Positions 27,408-36,081 of a stretch of 64,000 nucleotides of DNA are shown here, one piece after another. A program made the translations under genes and the position numbers. Position 1 is the stretch's first letter, and each line of letters opens with the position of its first letter. The notes under the pieces were generated by a model. That model was not told where the DNA came from and did no database searches. It was given only the letters and a program-made list of their open reading frames with translations. The DNA comes from Bisbaumannia salifodinae (lineage in GTDB: Bacteria; Pseudomonadota; Gammaproteobacteria; Pseudomonadales; Halomonadaceae): NCBI RefSeq assembly GCF_039522585.1, contig NZ_BAAADR010000001.1, one strand, 5' to 3'.

Positions 27408-28690
27408 TTCCTAAATTTCACAGAGGTAAGAAATACGAGAACGTAATTGGTAGAAGTCAGAAATAGCGCCAAATATGAAAGTTTTTCAAGGGTTACTTCG
27501 CCTATAAAAACGGACGGGTAAAGAATAGCCACCGTCACCATAGCCAAGCTAGCAGAAACAACATTCAATAACACTACCACTTTTTCCTTTCCGATAATTA
27601 TCAAATGACTCGACCAAAAATCGGATACTCGTATCGCGGCAACAGCAAGAAACACATGAATCACCCCTACAGATGGCTCATAGCCAATAAACCATTTATT
27701 TATTATTGACACAGCCATGTAGTAAAAAGGAATGGAAAAGACAAACCCAACGGCTAACAATATTAAACTGACCTTAGCTGCAACTCTAAAACTTGATGAC
27801 GTACCACTAACTGCGTAACGTCTTGCAAGTGCAGGATAAACAGAGGAGTTAACGATTGCTTGAACTGATTGCGCTGCGGAAAGTAACACCCAAGCAAAGC
27901 CATACAAGGCAAACTGTTCTGATGTTAAAAAACTTGCGGCCATCCAACGATCAATATTGGCTAATAAAAACCCCGCCAGCATCACAACCATCAACAACAA
28001 AGAATCAACCCAACGAACTTTAGATATTTTTTTAAAAGAGAAAAAGAACAAATAGCACAATTCATAAGGGCTTCTTTTAATCCCCCCCACTACTATTCGA
28101 AACCCTAAAAACAATGAAAGCACTGCTTCTACAAGAAGGGTTAAACTTGGCGACCTGATATGCCATGCAAAGCCCCCTGCAACGCCAACAACCAGTACTG
28201 CTCTAACTATATTCTGCCACGAAAAGCGTAACACTTCCCCCCTGCTTCTACTTTCAACTGTAGCCAGCACAAAAATTTGCTGAGAAAGCCCATGAATAAT
28301 ACTAACTGCCAAAAAACTTCCACTTAGTCCTGCAATGGATACTTCAGTGAAACTCAATGAAACCCCTAGCAAAGCTAAAAACAAAGCCACAAAAATGCTT
28401 TGAAACAACAATACGAAGCTTGAGTGCTCTTCCCCTGCCACAAAATCCATGGGCATTCTTCGTTGCAGTAATGGCTGCAACCCTAAGCATCCAAGAACAC
28501 AGAAAGTGCTTGAGACAAGAAGCCCAGCAATATAAGTAGAAAATTCTTGTGGTTCGAAAAGGCGCGCCATTAACAGGGGTCTAACCATCATTAACCCCAT
28601 GGCTACAGCTAACAGAGGTGCATATAAAGCTTTAGCTTTCCATGTTTTTCCTATTCTCGCCAAAGAGAGAAATTTATATTGAATTATCAT
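27404..28690 (-). CDS. wzx: Wzx-like polysaccharide flippase
   Basis: The 428-residue protein has about twelve predicted membrane helices in the MOP/MATE-like arrangement. It has a basic N-terminus and paired-helix spacing typical of O-antigen flippases. It would move the lipid-linked repeat unit across the inner membrane. The start overlaps the end of the dioxygenase gene by 17 bp and its stop overlaps the acyltransferase start. Confidence 0.82.
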   Translation of the reverse strand: MIIQYKFLSLARIGKTWKAKALYAPLLAVAMGLMMVRPLLMARLFEPQEFSTYIAGLLVSSTFCVLGCLGLQPLLQRRMPMDFVAGEEHSSFVLLFQSIFVALFLALLGVSLSFTEVSIAGLSGSFLAVSIIHGLSQQIFVLATVESRSRGEVLRFSWQNIVRAVLVVGVAGGFAWHIRSPSLTLLVEAVLSLFLGFRIVVGGIKRSPYELCYLFFFSFKKISKVRWVDSLLLMVVMLAGFLLANIDRWMAASFLTSEQFALYGFAWVLLSAAQSVQAIVNSSVYPALARRYAVSGTSSSFRVAAKVSLILLAVGFVFSIPFYYMAVSIINKWFIGYEPSVGVIHVFLAVAAIRVSDFWSSHLIIIGKEKVVVLLNVVSASLAMVTVAILYPSVFIGEVTLEKLSYLALFLTSTNYVLVFLTSVKFRK

Positions 28691-29642
28691 GACAGGTTTT
28701 CAGCAAATGTTTATCTCGCTGATCATGCATCGCGCCATAATCAAATAATGCGAATTGCAATTGGAGTAGAAGCCTCGGCTCCTTTTTAGGAGTTTGACCT
28801 TTGTGAATGCACCATGTGTCTTCTGCAAAACCGTCCCCAGCCTGACCAACTATCTCTTTTATTTGGCTTGATGCATACTTTTGGTTAATTTCATCATCGG
28901 TGTAGCGCCGAATATTCCACCGATCAAAAGGATGTCTAACCGGTGGTTTTCCTTGTGAGCCAACCACGCAAACATGTGCGCCATCCTCAGAAGCCACATC
29001 TGTCAAATAAAAGAAAAACTTAAAAAACTTAAAGTCATCTACATCTCTGTGAAAAAAATGCGCATGACGGCTGCGCTCTTCATCGGATGCATTAACAGGG
29101 AATGTCCACCACAAGTTTGCACCAACAAAACTTGGCGATGATTTTAGATACCTTCTTGCAATTTCATTCAAGGTCGGATTGTTGGCCAAGCGCTCTACTT
29201 CGGCACACTCTGACATGGTATTGTAATATTGCGCCACTAGTATTTTTTTCCCTATGGCTTGTTCAGCAGCTTCTCGACGTCTAATATCAAACCCTAACCT
29301 TGGATCTCGATCTGCATAGCATAGGGCTTTTTCGGAAAATTCCATGATGGATTTTACAGCACTATCGGGAAGCTTTAAGCCAAATGCCACACCATCTTTT
29401 TCAAGACTAGCCACTATAGAATCAACATCAACATCACGAAAGCAGTCATTTTTATAATTGTAATCGATTTTTTTTGGCTTCTCTTCCTTCCCTTTTTTTA
29501 TATTTTCAACAAACCTTTTAGAATACGAAACAAACGTTCTAAGGAGAGAAAATCGCGCCATAGCTCTCATTATAGTGTAGCCAGGCTTAGTGGAGAAACT
29601 AATAAAAACTCGCTTTGCCCTTCCTGTCAAAGGAAGACTCAT
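28674..29642 (-). CDS. PhyH-type Fe(II)/2-oxoglutarate dioxygenase-like protein
   Basis: The 322-residue protein has an HxD metal motif in FFHRDVDDFKFFKFF near residue 197, GAHVCVVGSQG after it, and a distal His near residue 279 in WCIHKGQTP followed by RLLLQLQFAL. These fit the double-stranded beta-helix of phytanoyl-CoA dioxygenase-like enzymes. Such enzymes hydroxylate or otherwise oxidise small molecules. Inside a polysaccharide locus it may modify a sugar or a lipid carrier intermediate; the substrate is unknown. The gene is strongly AT-rich. A glycine-poor basic stretch (residues 40-65) precedes the catalytic domain. Confidence 0.75.
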   Translation of the reverse strand: MSLPLTGRAKRVFISFSTKPGYTIMRAMARFSLLRTFVSYSKRFVENIKKGKEEKPKKIDYNYKNDCFRDVDVDSIVASLEKDGVAFGLKLPDSAVKSIMEFSEKALCYADRDPRLGFDIRRREAAEQAIGKKILVAQYYNTMSECAEVERLANNPTLNEIARRYLKSSPSFVGANLWWTFPVNASDEERSRHAHFFHRDVDDFKFFKFFFYLTDVASEDGAHVCVVGSQGKPPVRHPFDRWNIRRYTDDEINQKYASSQIKEIVGQAGDGFAEDTWCIHKGQTPKKEPRLLLQLQFALFDYGAMHDQRDKHLLKTCHDNSI

Positions 29643-29676
29643 CTCGCACCCCCCCCTTCAAAAAATCGAGTCATAC

Positions 29677-30723
29677 TCAACACAGATTCTTCCATGTCAC
29701 AGGGTCTCCTTTAACAACATCTGACTTAAGCTTGCGATCAATCAATTCATTGAGATATTTAGGAGCAACACCAAACCCCGGCCTAACACTCTTCACTGCG
29801 TCCTTAGTAATCACTTCTCCAGCTTTCAAATCCTTGACAAAGTAGAGCGAGCGACGAAATTGTACATTTCCCTTCTCACTGGACTTTCGTCCGTAGTCAA
29901 TCTGACCTAGGGCTTGCCAGGCGGTCTTGGCGTCGCGGCACAGAGCAGCAAGTTCAGCCGGCTCAAGTGAGAAGCTGTCATCCGGGCCGCCACCGTTACG
30001 GTCCAGCGTAAAGTGCTTCTCGATCAGGCTAGCACCCAGCGCCACACTCGTAATGGCCGTGGTATTATCGATGGTATGATCGGAAAGCCCCGTAACCAAG
30101 CCGAAGCGCTCGACCATGTCAGGTATGGTGCAAAGGTTGTAGTCTTCTGGGGGCGCTGGATAGCCACTGACGCAGTGCAGAATTGCCAGCTGCCCACAGC
30201 CGGCGCCGCGAGCAGCGTCGATGGCCTCCTGGATCTCTTCAGCATCAGCCATACCGGTGGAGATGATCATCGGCTTACCGGTTTTGGCCACGTATTCGAT
30301 CAGCGGCAGGTCGACGGCCTCGAAGGAGGCGATCTTGTAGGCCGGGGCGCCAAGCTCTTCAAGCAGGTCCACTGCGGTGGTGTCGAAGGGGGAGCTAAAG
30401 ATAGTGATGCCAAGCTGACGGGCGTGCTCGAAGAGTGGCTGGTGCCACTCCCACGGTGTATGAGCCCACTCGTAGAGCTCATAAAGGGTACGCCCTTTCC
30501 ATAGCCCTTCTGTAATCTGAAAATCCGGAAGGTCGCAATCAAGCGTTATGGTATCGGGGCGATAGGTTTGCAGCTTGATAGCATCTGCACCAGCCTTGGC
30601 GGCTTCCTCGATGATGCGCATTGCCGTTTCAAGCTTGCCATTATGGTTAGCCGAAAGTTCAGCGATAACATAAGGAGTATGGCCCGGACCAATCACCCGG
30701 CCATCGATACTAATTTCTCCCAT
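29677..30723 (-). CDS. pseI: Pseudaminic acid synthase
   Basis: The 348-residue NeuB-family enzyme condenses the 2,4-diamido-2,4,6-trideoxy-altrose sugar with PEP. It has an N-terminal TIM barrel (YVIAELSANHNGKLE, DAIKLQTYRPDTITLD, FSSPFDTTAVDLLEEL, YKIASFE, GLSDHTI, EKHFTLDR) and a C-terminal antifreeze-like SAF domain (RRSLYFVKDLKAGEVIT). The ATG at 30723 gives the usual PseI length. It overlaps the formyltransferase-like gene by 14 bp. The 5' three-quarters is GC-rich while the last part (up to about 29900) is AT-rich, as if recombined. Confidence 0.93.
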   Translation of the reverse strand: MGEISIDGRVIGPGHTPYVIAELSANHNGKLETAMRIIEEAAKAGADAIKLQTYRPDTITLDCDLPDFQITEGLWKGRTLYELYEWAHTPWEWHQPLFEHARQLGITIFSSPFDTTAVDLLEELGAPAYKIASFEAVDLPLIEYVAKTGKPMIISTGMADAEEIQEAIDAARGAGCGQLAILHCVSGYPAPPEDYNLCTIPDMVERFGLVTGLSDHTIDNTTAITSVALGASLIEKHFTLDRNGGGPDDSFSLEPAELAALCRDAKTAWQALGQIDYGRKSSEKGNVQFRRSLYFVKDLKAGEVITKDAVKSVRPGFGVAPKYLNELIDRKLKSDVVKGDPVTWKNLC

Positions 30724-31369
30724 CAGAAGGCACCTTCTTGATTTCAATCGTGTAAGTATGACCATGTAACTTGAAGTACGCTGGGAAGCGCTGGGGATCC
30801 ATAACACGAATGGTATTAAACAGTTGACTCAGCGGATAGTTTGGATCAACTTCACTATCGACTGGAGTTCGCTTTCTGTAATAACTCGGGGCGACGTCAC
30901 CAGCTTGACTGACCGGCTTAGCGCCTTGCTCAACTAGTGTTATAGCCTCATCCATCAAGATCAACTCCGTATCAAACAGGCGTTGATTGATCTCGTCATA
31001 TAGCATATGGGGTGGCACAGAAAAGCTACGTTTTGCCCAAATTTCTCCTGTATCAACACTGTCCTCAGCCGTTAGGAGACTCACGGTAATGGTGTCATTT
31101 CCTGCGAGCAACGCCCAGATGTGAGGACTCCAGCCCCGTCCCTTGGGTAAGTCACTGGCATGCAGAACCATTGTATGCATATACTTATTTCGTGTTTCGG
31201 CATCAACAATCTGACTACACGAAATCAAAAAAAGAATGTCACCGCCAGGCAGCTCTTCACGATCACAGCACAATACGATGTCATGCAAGCCTTGGTGACG
31301 AGCTTGCCATCGAACTAACCAATCGTTGACTGGGTGCTCACGATTGGTACAAAGCAGGGTAATCTTCAT
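30710..31369 (-). CDS. Formyltransferase-fold protein of the pseudaminic acid cluster
   Basis: The 219-residue protein resembles the N-terminal domain of ArnA/Fmt-type formyltransferases: VLHASDLPKGRGWSPHIWAL matches the HGSLLPKYRG loop, and AEDSVDTGEIW carries the usual Asp (Asp106) with His70. The Asn that normally precedes the His by two residues (N-x-H) is replaced by Val68, so activity by the standard mechanism is uncertain. It sits exactly between pseG and pseI, and no PseH-type acetyltransferase is present. Formylation of the 4-amino group is therefore the natural guess. Confidence 0.75.
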   Translation of the reverse strand: MKITLLCTNREHPVNDWLVRWQARHQGLHDIVLCCDREELPGGDILFLISCSQIVDAETRNKYMHTMVLHASDLPKGRGWSPHIWALLAGNDTITVSLLTAEDSVDTGEIWAKRSFSVPPHMLYDEINQRLFDTELILMDEAITLVEQGAKPVSQAGDVAPSYYRKRTPVDSEVDPNYPLSQLFNTIRVMDPQRFPAYFKLHGHTYTIEIKKVPSDGRN

Positions 31370-32514
31370 CTCAATTCTTCCTGACTCATGCTTCCAAGCG
31401 CCATGATTACCCGATCACGCCCATCGCCATCCACCAAGACAGCGGCCTGCTGGCTCATCGCTATCAGCGCGCAGGGCTTGCTCAGCACGGCCAGCTGTGT
31501 CGCTAGCGTCGCCTGCAGTTCAGATAGATCCAGCGTCAGCGAAGCGTCGTTCTCTACGAGTGCGTGAGCTATCTCGCGCTGGTTGTCGGCCAGCACCACC
31601 ATCAGGGTAGGCAGGCCCAGGCAGCAGCGCTCCCAGGAGGTGCTGCCGGCAGCGCCGATGGCGAGGTCCGCTTCGGCCATGCGCCTTGCCATATCGTTGA
31701 CGTTGATCACGACCTCAGTGAACCAGGGCATCTCCTTGGTCTGGGTAGTGACCGACTCTCGCCAGGGGGCGGCGGCCCCCATCACCACCGTGATTTCCAG
31801 ATCACCCGGCAGGTCGCAGACACTCAGCGCCTCCAGCACCTGGCCGGTGACATTGTCCTTATCCACGCCCCCGAGGTTGATCAATAGACGTTGGAGCCGA
31901 GGCTGGCGGGCACGCCGGCTCAGACTGGCCTCTCGCCATTTTCGAAACTCGGGGCGCAGCAGGGCGTAGTGAGGCCCGGCCAGCACACGGCAGGACTCAG
32001 GCACCAAATCACGATAGTCCTCCGCCTGGCGGCCAAGGTTCTGATCCAGCAGCAGATCGGCAACATGACGCCGATCTGCCAGATCGTCGATCACCAGCAG
32101 GCGCGGCGCTGCCCCTGGTAGCCCAGTGAGAACCGCCGTTTCCCAGCGATAATCCAAGGCGTAATGGTCCACCACCAACCAGGCGGGGGCCAGTTCAGCC
32201 AGGATCGCCCGGCAGGCAGCGGCATCCCGCGCCCAGGTCGTGCCCAACCATCGAGCATGAGCCAGCTCAGGTTCGGAGCTGACCTCGGCGCCAGTTTCGG
32301 GCCCATTTCTCTCTAGCGGCAGACGATGAACAGCAAAGCCACGGGTTTCGATCAGCTTGCTGAGGTGTCCCGAGTGCTCCCGGCAAATAAAGTGACACTC
32401 GGCCCCTTGCGCCTGCAAGGCATCGGCAAGGGTCAGGCAGCGCATGACGTGGCCGCTGCCAATCTCTAGCGAGGCATCAACACGAAAGGCAACCCTTGTC
32501 ACCATGCCGTCCAC
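31366..32514 (-). CDS. pseG: UDP-sugar hydrolase of pseudaminic acid synthesis
   Basis: The 382-residue GT-B-fold enzyme removes UDP from the UDP-2,4-diamido-2,4,6-trideoxy-altropyranose intermediate. The catalytic His is in EIGSGHVMRCLTLA near the N-terminus. LLINLGGVDKDN and AIGAAGSTSWERCCLGLP form the nucleotide-binding part. Its end overlaps the next gene as ATGA and its start overlaps the SDR gene. An ATG at 32505 is an alternative start. Base composition is GC-rich compared with the two genes upstream. Confidence 0.92.
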   Translation of the reverse strand: MDGMVTRVAFRVDASLEIGSGHVMRCLTLADALQAQGAECHFICREHSGHLSKLIETRGFAVHRLPLERNGPETGAEVSSEPELAHARWLGTTWARDAAACRAILAELAPAWLVVDHYALDYRWETAVLTGLPGAAPRLLVIDDLADRRHVADLLLDQNLGRQAEDYRDLVPESCRVLAGPHYALLRPEFRKWREASLSRRARQPRLQRLLINLGGVDKDNVTGQVLEALSVCDLPGDLEITVVMGAAAPWRESVTTQTKEMPWFTEVVINVNDMARRMAEADLAIGAAGSTSWERCCLGLPTLMVVLADNQREIAHALVENDASLTLDLSELQATLATQLAVLSKPCALIAMSQQAAVLVDGDGRDRVIMALGSMSQEELR

Positions 32515-33299
32515 CCACCATCAACAACCAAATTGCTTCCGGTGACAAAACTGGATGCCGAAGAAGCAAGGAAAAGAAGCGGCCCTTGCAGCTCTTCTGC
32601 GCGACCAGTTCTCCCCAGAGGAACACGCGATGCCAGCTTCTCAACAAATATGGGATTTGACTCTTCTACGCTTTCTGCAGGAAAAGGGCCCGGCGAGATA
32701 CTGTTTACTCGAATGCCATCTTTTCCTAGCTCACAAGCGGCGTAACGACTCCACTGTATCAATGCTGCTTTAGCAGCACCATAAAATGGTGGGTTAGTGC
32801 TAGATGCGGAATCATAGAGACGAGGGTCTGGACTGACCATGCCATACATGGAGGCGATATTGATAACCGACGCATCACCATTCTTCCTTACAGCTTCACG
32901 TAAACCTGGCAGGCAGGCTTGCAAAATACGATGCGCAGAAGAAACGACCATTTCGTAGCTATCTTGATACTCGGACGCATCAGCCGTTTCCACTGTCCCT
33001 CCACCACCGGCATATGCATTGTTAACCAAGATATGCAGGGCCTGCCCTTGAATCATATCCATGCTTTCAGCGATTTGTTCGGGAACTGTGATATCAAATA
33101 CCAGAGGCTCTGCCGCATATCCCTTTTCCTCGAGACGCTCTACAAGCGAAGCGGCGCGCTGGCAAGAACGGCTGTTTACCAGAACTCGAGCACCAGCACT
33201 GGCCAGCGCCATAGCCATCCGTTCACCAAGATGGCCGGTTGCACCGGTTAGAAGGGCAGTTTTTCCAGCAAGGCTGAACGAGGTGCAAACCTGAGCCAT
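32499..33299 (-). CDS. Short-chain dehydrogenase/reductase in the pse cluster
   Basis: The 266-residue classical SDR has TGATGHLGERMA as NAD(P) loop, NNAYAGGG, Ser in INIASMYG, the YxxxK pair in FYGAAKAALIQW and a closing LVVDGGWTAW. It resembles gluconate-5-dehydrogenase-type SDRs. The ATG at 33299 follows AGGAG and lies directly after the stop of the fusion gene. It is not part of the canonical five to six-step pseudaminic acid route, so it may tailor the sugar or act with the neighbouring aldo-keto reductase domain. Its substrate is unknown. Confidence 0.85.
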   Translation of the reverse strand: MAQVCTSFSLAGKTALLTGATGHLGERMAMALASAGARVLVNSRSCQRAASLVERLEEKGYAAEPLVFDITVPEQIAESMDMIQGQALHILVNNAYAGGGGTVETADASEYQDSYEMVVSSAHRILQACLPGLREAVRKNGDASVINIASMYGMVSPDPRLYDSASSTNPPFYGAAKAALIQWSRYAACELGKDGIRVNSISPGPFPAESVEESNPIFVEKLASRVPLGRTGRAEELQGPLLFLASSASSFVTGSNLVVDGGWTAW

Positions 33300-33301
33300 G
33301 A

Positions 33302-34927
33302 TTACTCCTTGCTCCACTGAGCCGGATCCAGTGTTTTTCTATCGATATCCGGCCTTGACGAATCAATCTCTGCAATAATCTTCTTATCAAGTAAGGCTTT
33401 ATCAAAAGATTCAAGGTTACTTTGGAGCTGCTCCATAGACTCCATTCCTACCACAACCCCATCAACCCAAGGCAAAGAGCGGGCGTAGCGAATACAAAGA
33501 TCTGCCATATCTTGACAACCACTTCTGGCCAATACTGTATCCAACCATCTCCAGATCTCTTCGGGGTGACTGACCCCAGCTCTTAGCCAGTGAGCACGTT
33601 CCCTACTGATCAGCAGTCCTTGTAACAAACTGCTTCGTATATGAACTGTCAAAGGCCGTTTTTCTTTCACCTGAACAATTTCAAGAATTGTATTTTCCCA
33701 GCGGGAATCAAGAAAATTTAAAGGCAACTGAAGATATTTTACGGAGGGATTATGAAGCACCTCTTTCAGTTCTTCCGGCACCTGTACCGATACGCCCAAC
33801 TCCCCAATCAACCCCTCTTTCTGGTGTTTTTCAAGATGCTGCCAGACAACGCCGCCCCACATTGTCAGGTGGCTGGCCCTATGCAGCATGAGGATATCCA
33901 GCGACGAGCTCCCAAGCGACATGCATGATTGGTAGATACTGGCATCTACTTGTGCTTGCAACTCTTCTTTTGATGCTTCGGAAGAACACTGTGTCAGTGG
34001 AGAAAGCTTGGTGATTATTCGCGCCCGGCCATTCCACCCCCCTGAGAGGGAAGAGCCTATCACTGCTTCGCTATTTCCATACGCTCGTGCTGTATCAATA
34101 TAGGCCACTCCGTTGGCGATGGCCGTTTTCAAAAGACTCGCGGCCAGTTTCTCCGCCGGAGCCCCCTGAGAGTTGGCAATACCATAATCCATGCCCAGTT
34201 GCGCTGCGCCTATCACCATATCCGACACCGGCGCTGATACGATAGGCTGAAAGTCACCTCCATCCAAGCGTTCAATAAGATCAAAACTGCTTATGCCAAT
34301 TGGGTCACCAACACCTTCAAAGATGCGACAAACATTAAGGTAGTCGTCAAAATTATCGACAGTGCAACGATAATGCCCCTTGCACAAATGTTGATAGCGC
34401 TTGAAACTGTTCGCCCCATATTTTCTGATGACATAAGGGGTCACGTGTTCCTGATCGGCCATATCCTTGCAGAAATGTGCCGCCTCTCGCAAGTACTCGA
34501 GACGTGTAACTTCAACACTCATGCCATATGGCAAACCTGTATCAAGGCCACTACAGCTGAGGTAATTCACCCCCTGAGATAAAAACTCGTCCTCTACCTC
34601 ATCAATCAACTTCCCATCTGGAAACACATTATCCGCAGTCAGGCGAATAAAAACCGTGTCATCAGAAAAGCCTCTGGCAGCAGCCAGCATGCGGTCAAGC
34701 ACATGCTGTAAGCTACCGCGATAACACGCAATACCAAAATCCCCCAGTGTATCTACGAGAACGTCATCACTAGCCTCTGTCGAGGTCGCTACAATCACCT
34801 CACGACCAGTATTAGCCGCTCGGCGAGCTGCTAGTACGACAAGGGGCATACCATTAACAGGAAGCAATACCTTGCCTGGCAGGCGAGATGAGCTGGTGCG
34901 TGCCTGGAGAACAACAATGCTGCTCAT
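33302..34927 (-). CDS. Fusion of a CMP-sugar-type cytidylyltransferase and an aldo-keto reductase
   Basis: Residues 1-228 form a SpsF/PseF-like nucleotidyltransferase (VVLQARTSSSRLPGKVLLP, then FIRLTADNVFPD). It would activate pseudaminic acid as its CMP derivative, the only such gene in the cluster. Residues 240-541 form an aldo-keto reductase with VIGAAQLGMDYGIAN, the Asp/Tyr pair in DTARAYGNSE, Lys in TKLSP and His in MLHRASH. The reductase may act on a sugar keto group. Joining the two in one chain links a tailoring step to activation. The start overlaps the pseC stop as ATGA. Composition is AT-richer than pseB/pseC. Confidence 0.88.
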   Translation of the reverse strand: MSSIVVLQARTSSSRLPGKVLLPVNGMPLVVLAARRAANTGREVIVATSTEASDDVLVDTLGDFGIACYRGSLQHVLDRMLAAARGFSDDTVFIRLTADNVFPDGKLIDEVEDEFLSQGVNYLSCSGLDTGLPYGMSVEVTRLEYLREAAHFCKDMADQEHVTPYVIRKYGANSFKRYQHLCKGHYRCTVDNFDDYLNVCRIFEGVGDPIGISSFDLIERLDGGDFQPIVSAPVSDMVIGAAQLGMDYGIANSQGAPAEKLAASLLKTAIANGVAYIDTARAYGNSEAVIGSSLSGGWNGRARIITKLSPLTQCSSEASKEELQAQVDASIYQSCMSLGSSSLDILMLHRASHLTMWGGVVWQHLEKHQKEGLIGELGVSVQVPEELKEVLHNPSVKYLQLPLNFLDSRWENTILEIVQVKEKRPLTVHIRSSLLQGLLISRERAHWLRAGVSHPEEIWRWLDTVLARSGCQDMADLCIRYARSLPWVDGVVVGMESMEQLQSNLESFDKALLDKKIIAEIDSSRPDIDRKTLDPAQWSKE

Positions 34928-36081
34928 AGACCCTCAAGTGCCACGCATAATGCTTTCACAACCTTTTCTTGCTGCTTTTCAGTCATGGTCGGAAACATGG
35001 GCAAACTGATAGCGTCAGCGTAATAGGCTTCGGCCTCGGGAAAATCCCCCGCACTGAACCCCATATTCATATAATATGGCTGCGTATGCACAGGAATATA
35101 GTGAAGATTCACACCAACACCCTGCTCTCTCAATGACTCGAATACTGCTTTGTGCTTTTTCTCATCGCCAACTATACGAATCACATAAAGGTGCAGGCCG
35201 GAATAGCCGTCCGGATGCTGCCACGGCAAAGTTAGCGGTAAGTCTTTGAGTAATTCACTGTAGTACTGCGACAACTCATGGCGACGAGCCACATAGCTGT
35301 CCAGGCGCTCGAGCTGGGAAAGCCCCAGCGCGGCCTGCAGCTCGGTCATGCGGTAGTTGAAGCCCAGGTCGACCTGCTGGTAGTACCAAGGGCCATCAGG
35401 AACACAGGTCATCAGCGTTGGGTCGCGCGTCACACCGTGGCTACGCAGCAAGTTCATGCGACTGGCCAAGTCATTGTCGTTGGTCAGTGCCATTCCGCCT
35501 TCAGCGGTGGTGATGATCTTCACGGGGTGAAAGCTGAATACAGTGACGTCACTGTAGCGACCGCTGCCGATGTATTCGTTCTGGTACTTGCCGCCGATGG
35601 CGTGGGAAGCATCCTCGATGATCCGGAAGCCATAGCGCTGACCAAGGGCGTGGATCGCCTGCATGTCGCAGGGTTGGCCGCACAAATGAACCGCCACCAC
35701 CACCTTGGGCAACCGCCCTTCCACTTCGGCCCGCTCGAGCTTGGCCTCAAGGGCTTCAGGGGAGAGGTTATAGGTGCGCGGGTCGATATCGACGAAGTCG
35801 ACCTGGGCGCCGCAGTAACGCCCGCAGTTGGCGGAGGCAACGAAGGTGATCGGCGTGGTCCACAGCCAGTCGCCCTCCCCCAGGCCTAGCGCCAGGCAGG
35901 CGATATGCAACGCCGAGGTGGCGCTGTTGACCGCCAGCGCATGGCGCGCGCCTACCTTCTCTGCCACCGCCTGCTCGAAACGCGGCACCATCGGGCCCTG
36001 GGTCAGGAAGTCCGACTGCAGCACCTCAAGCACGGCGTCGATATCGGCCTGCTGAATATCCTGGCGTCCGTAGGGAATCAT
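34924..36081 (-). CDS. pseC: UDP-4-keto-6-deoxy-AltNAc aminotransferase
   Basis: The 385-residue PLP enzyme of the DegT/DnrJ/EryC1 family has SATSALHIACLALGLG, TTPITFVASANCGRYCGA, IEDASHAIGG and the PLP lysine in FSFHPVKIITTAEGGM. It transaminates the PseB product. The ATG at 36081 shares one base with the pseB stop (TGATG). The C-terminal third (34924 to about 35280) is visibly AT-richer than the rest, which suggests a recombination join inside the gene. Confidence 0.93.
   Translation of the reverse strand: MIPYGRQDIQQADIDAVLEVLQSDFLTQGPMVPRFEQAVAEKVGARHALAVNSATSALHIACLALGLGEGDWLWTTPITFVASANCGRYCGAQVDFVDIDPRTYNLSPEALEAKLERAEVEGRLPKVVVAVHLCGQPCDMQAIHALGQRYGFRIIEDASHAIGGKYQNEYIGSGRYSDVTVFSFHPVKIITTAEGGMALTNDNDLASRMNLLRSHGVTRDPTLMTCVPDGPWYYQQVDLGFNYRMTELQAALGLSQLERLDSYVARRHELSQYYSELLKDLPLTLPWQHPDGYSGLHLYVIRIVGDEKKHKAVFESLREQGVGVNLHYIPVHTQPYYMNMGFSAGDFPEAEAYYADAISLPMFPTMTEKQQEKVVKALCVALEGL

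Noticed and set aside
20600..29900. Prophage or transposon as source of the AT-rich block
   Set aside because: No integrase, transposase, phage gene or terminal repeat is seen; all genes fit a polysaccharide locus, whose AT-richness is common.
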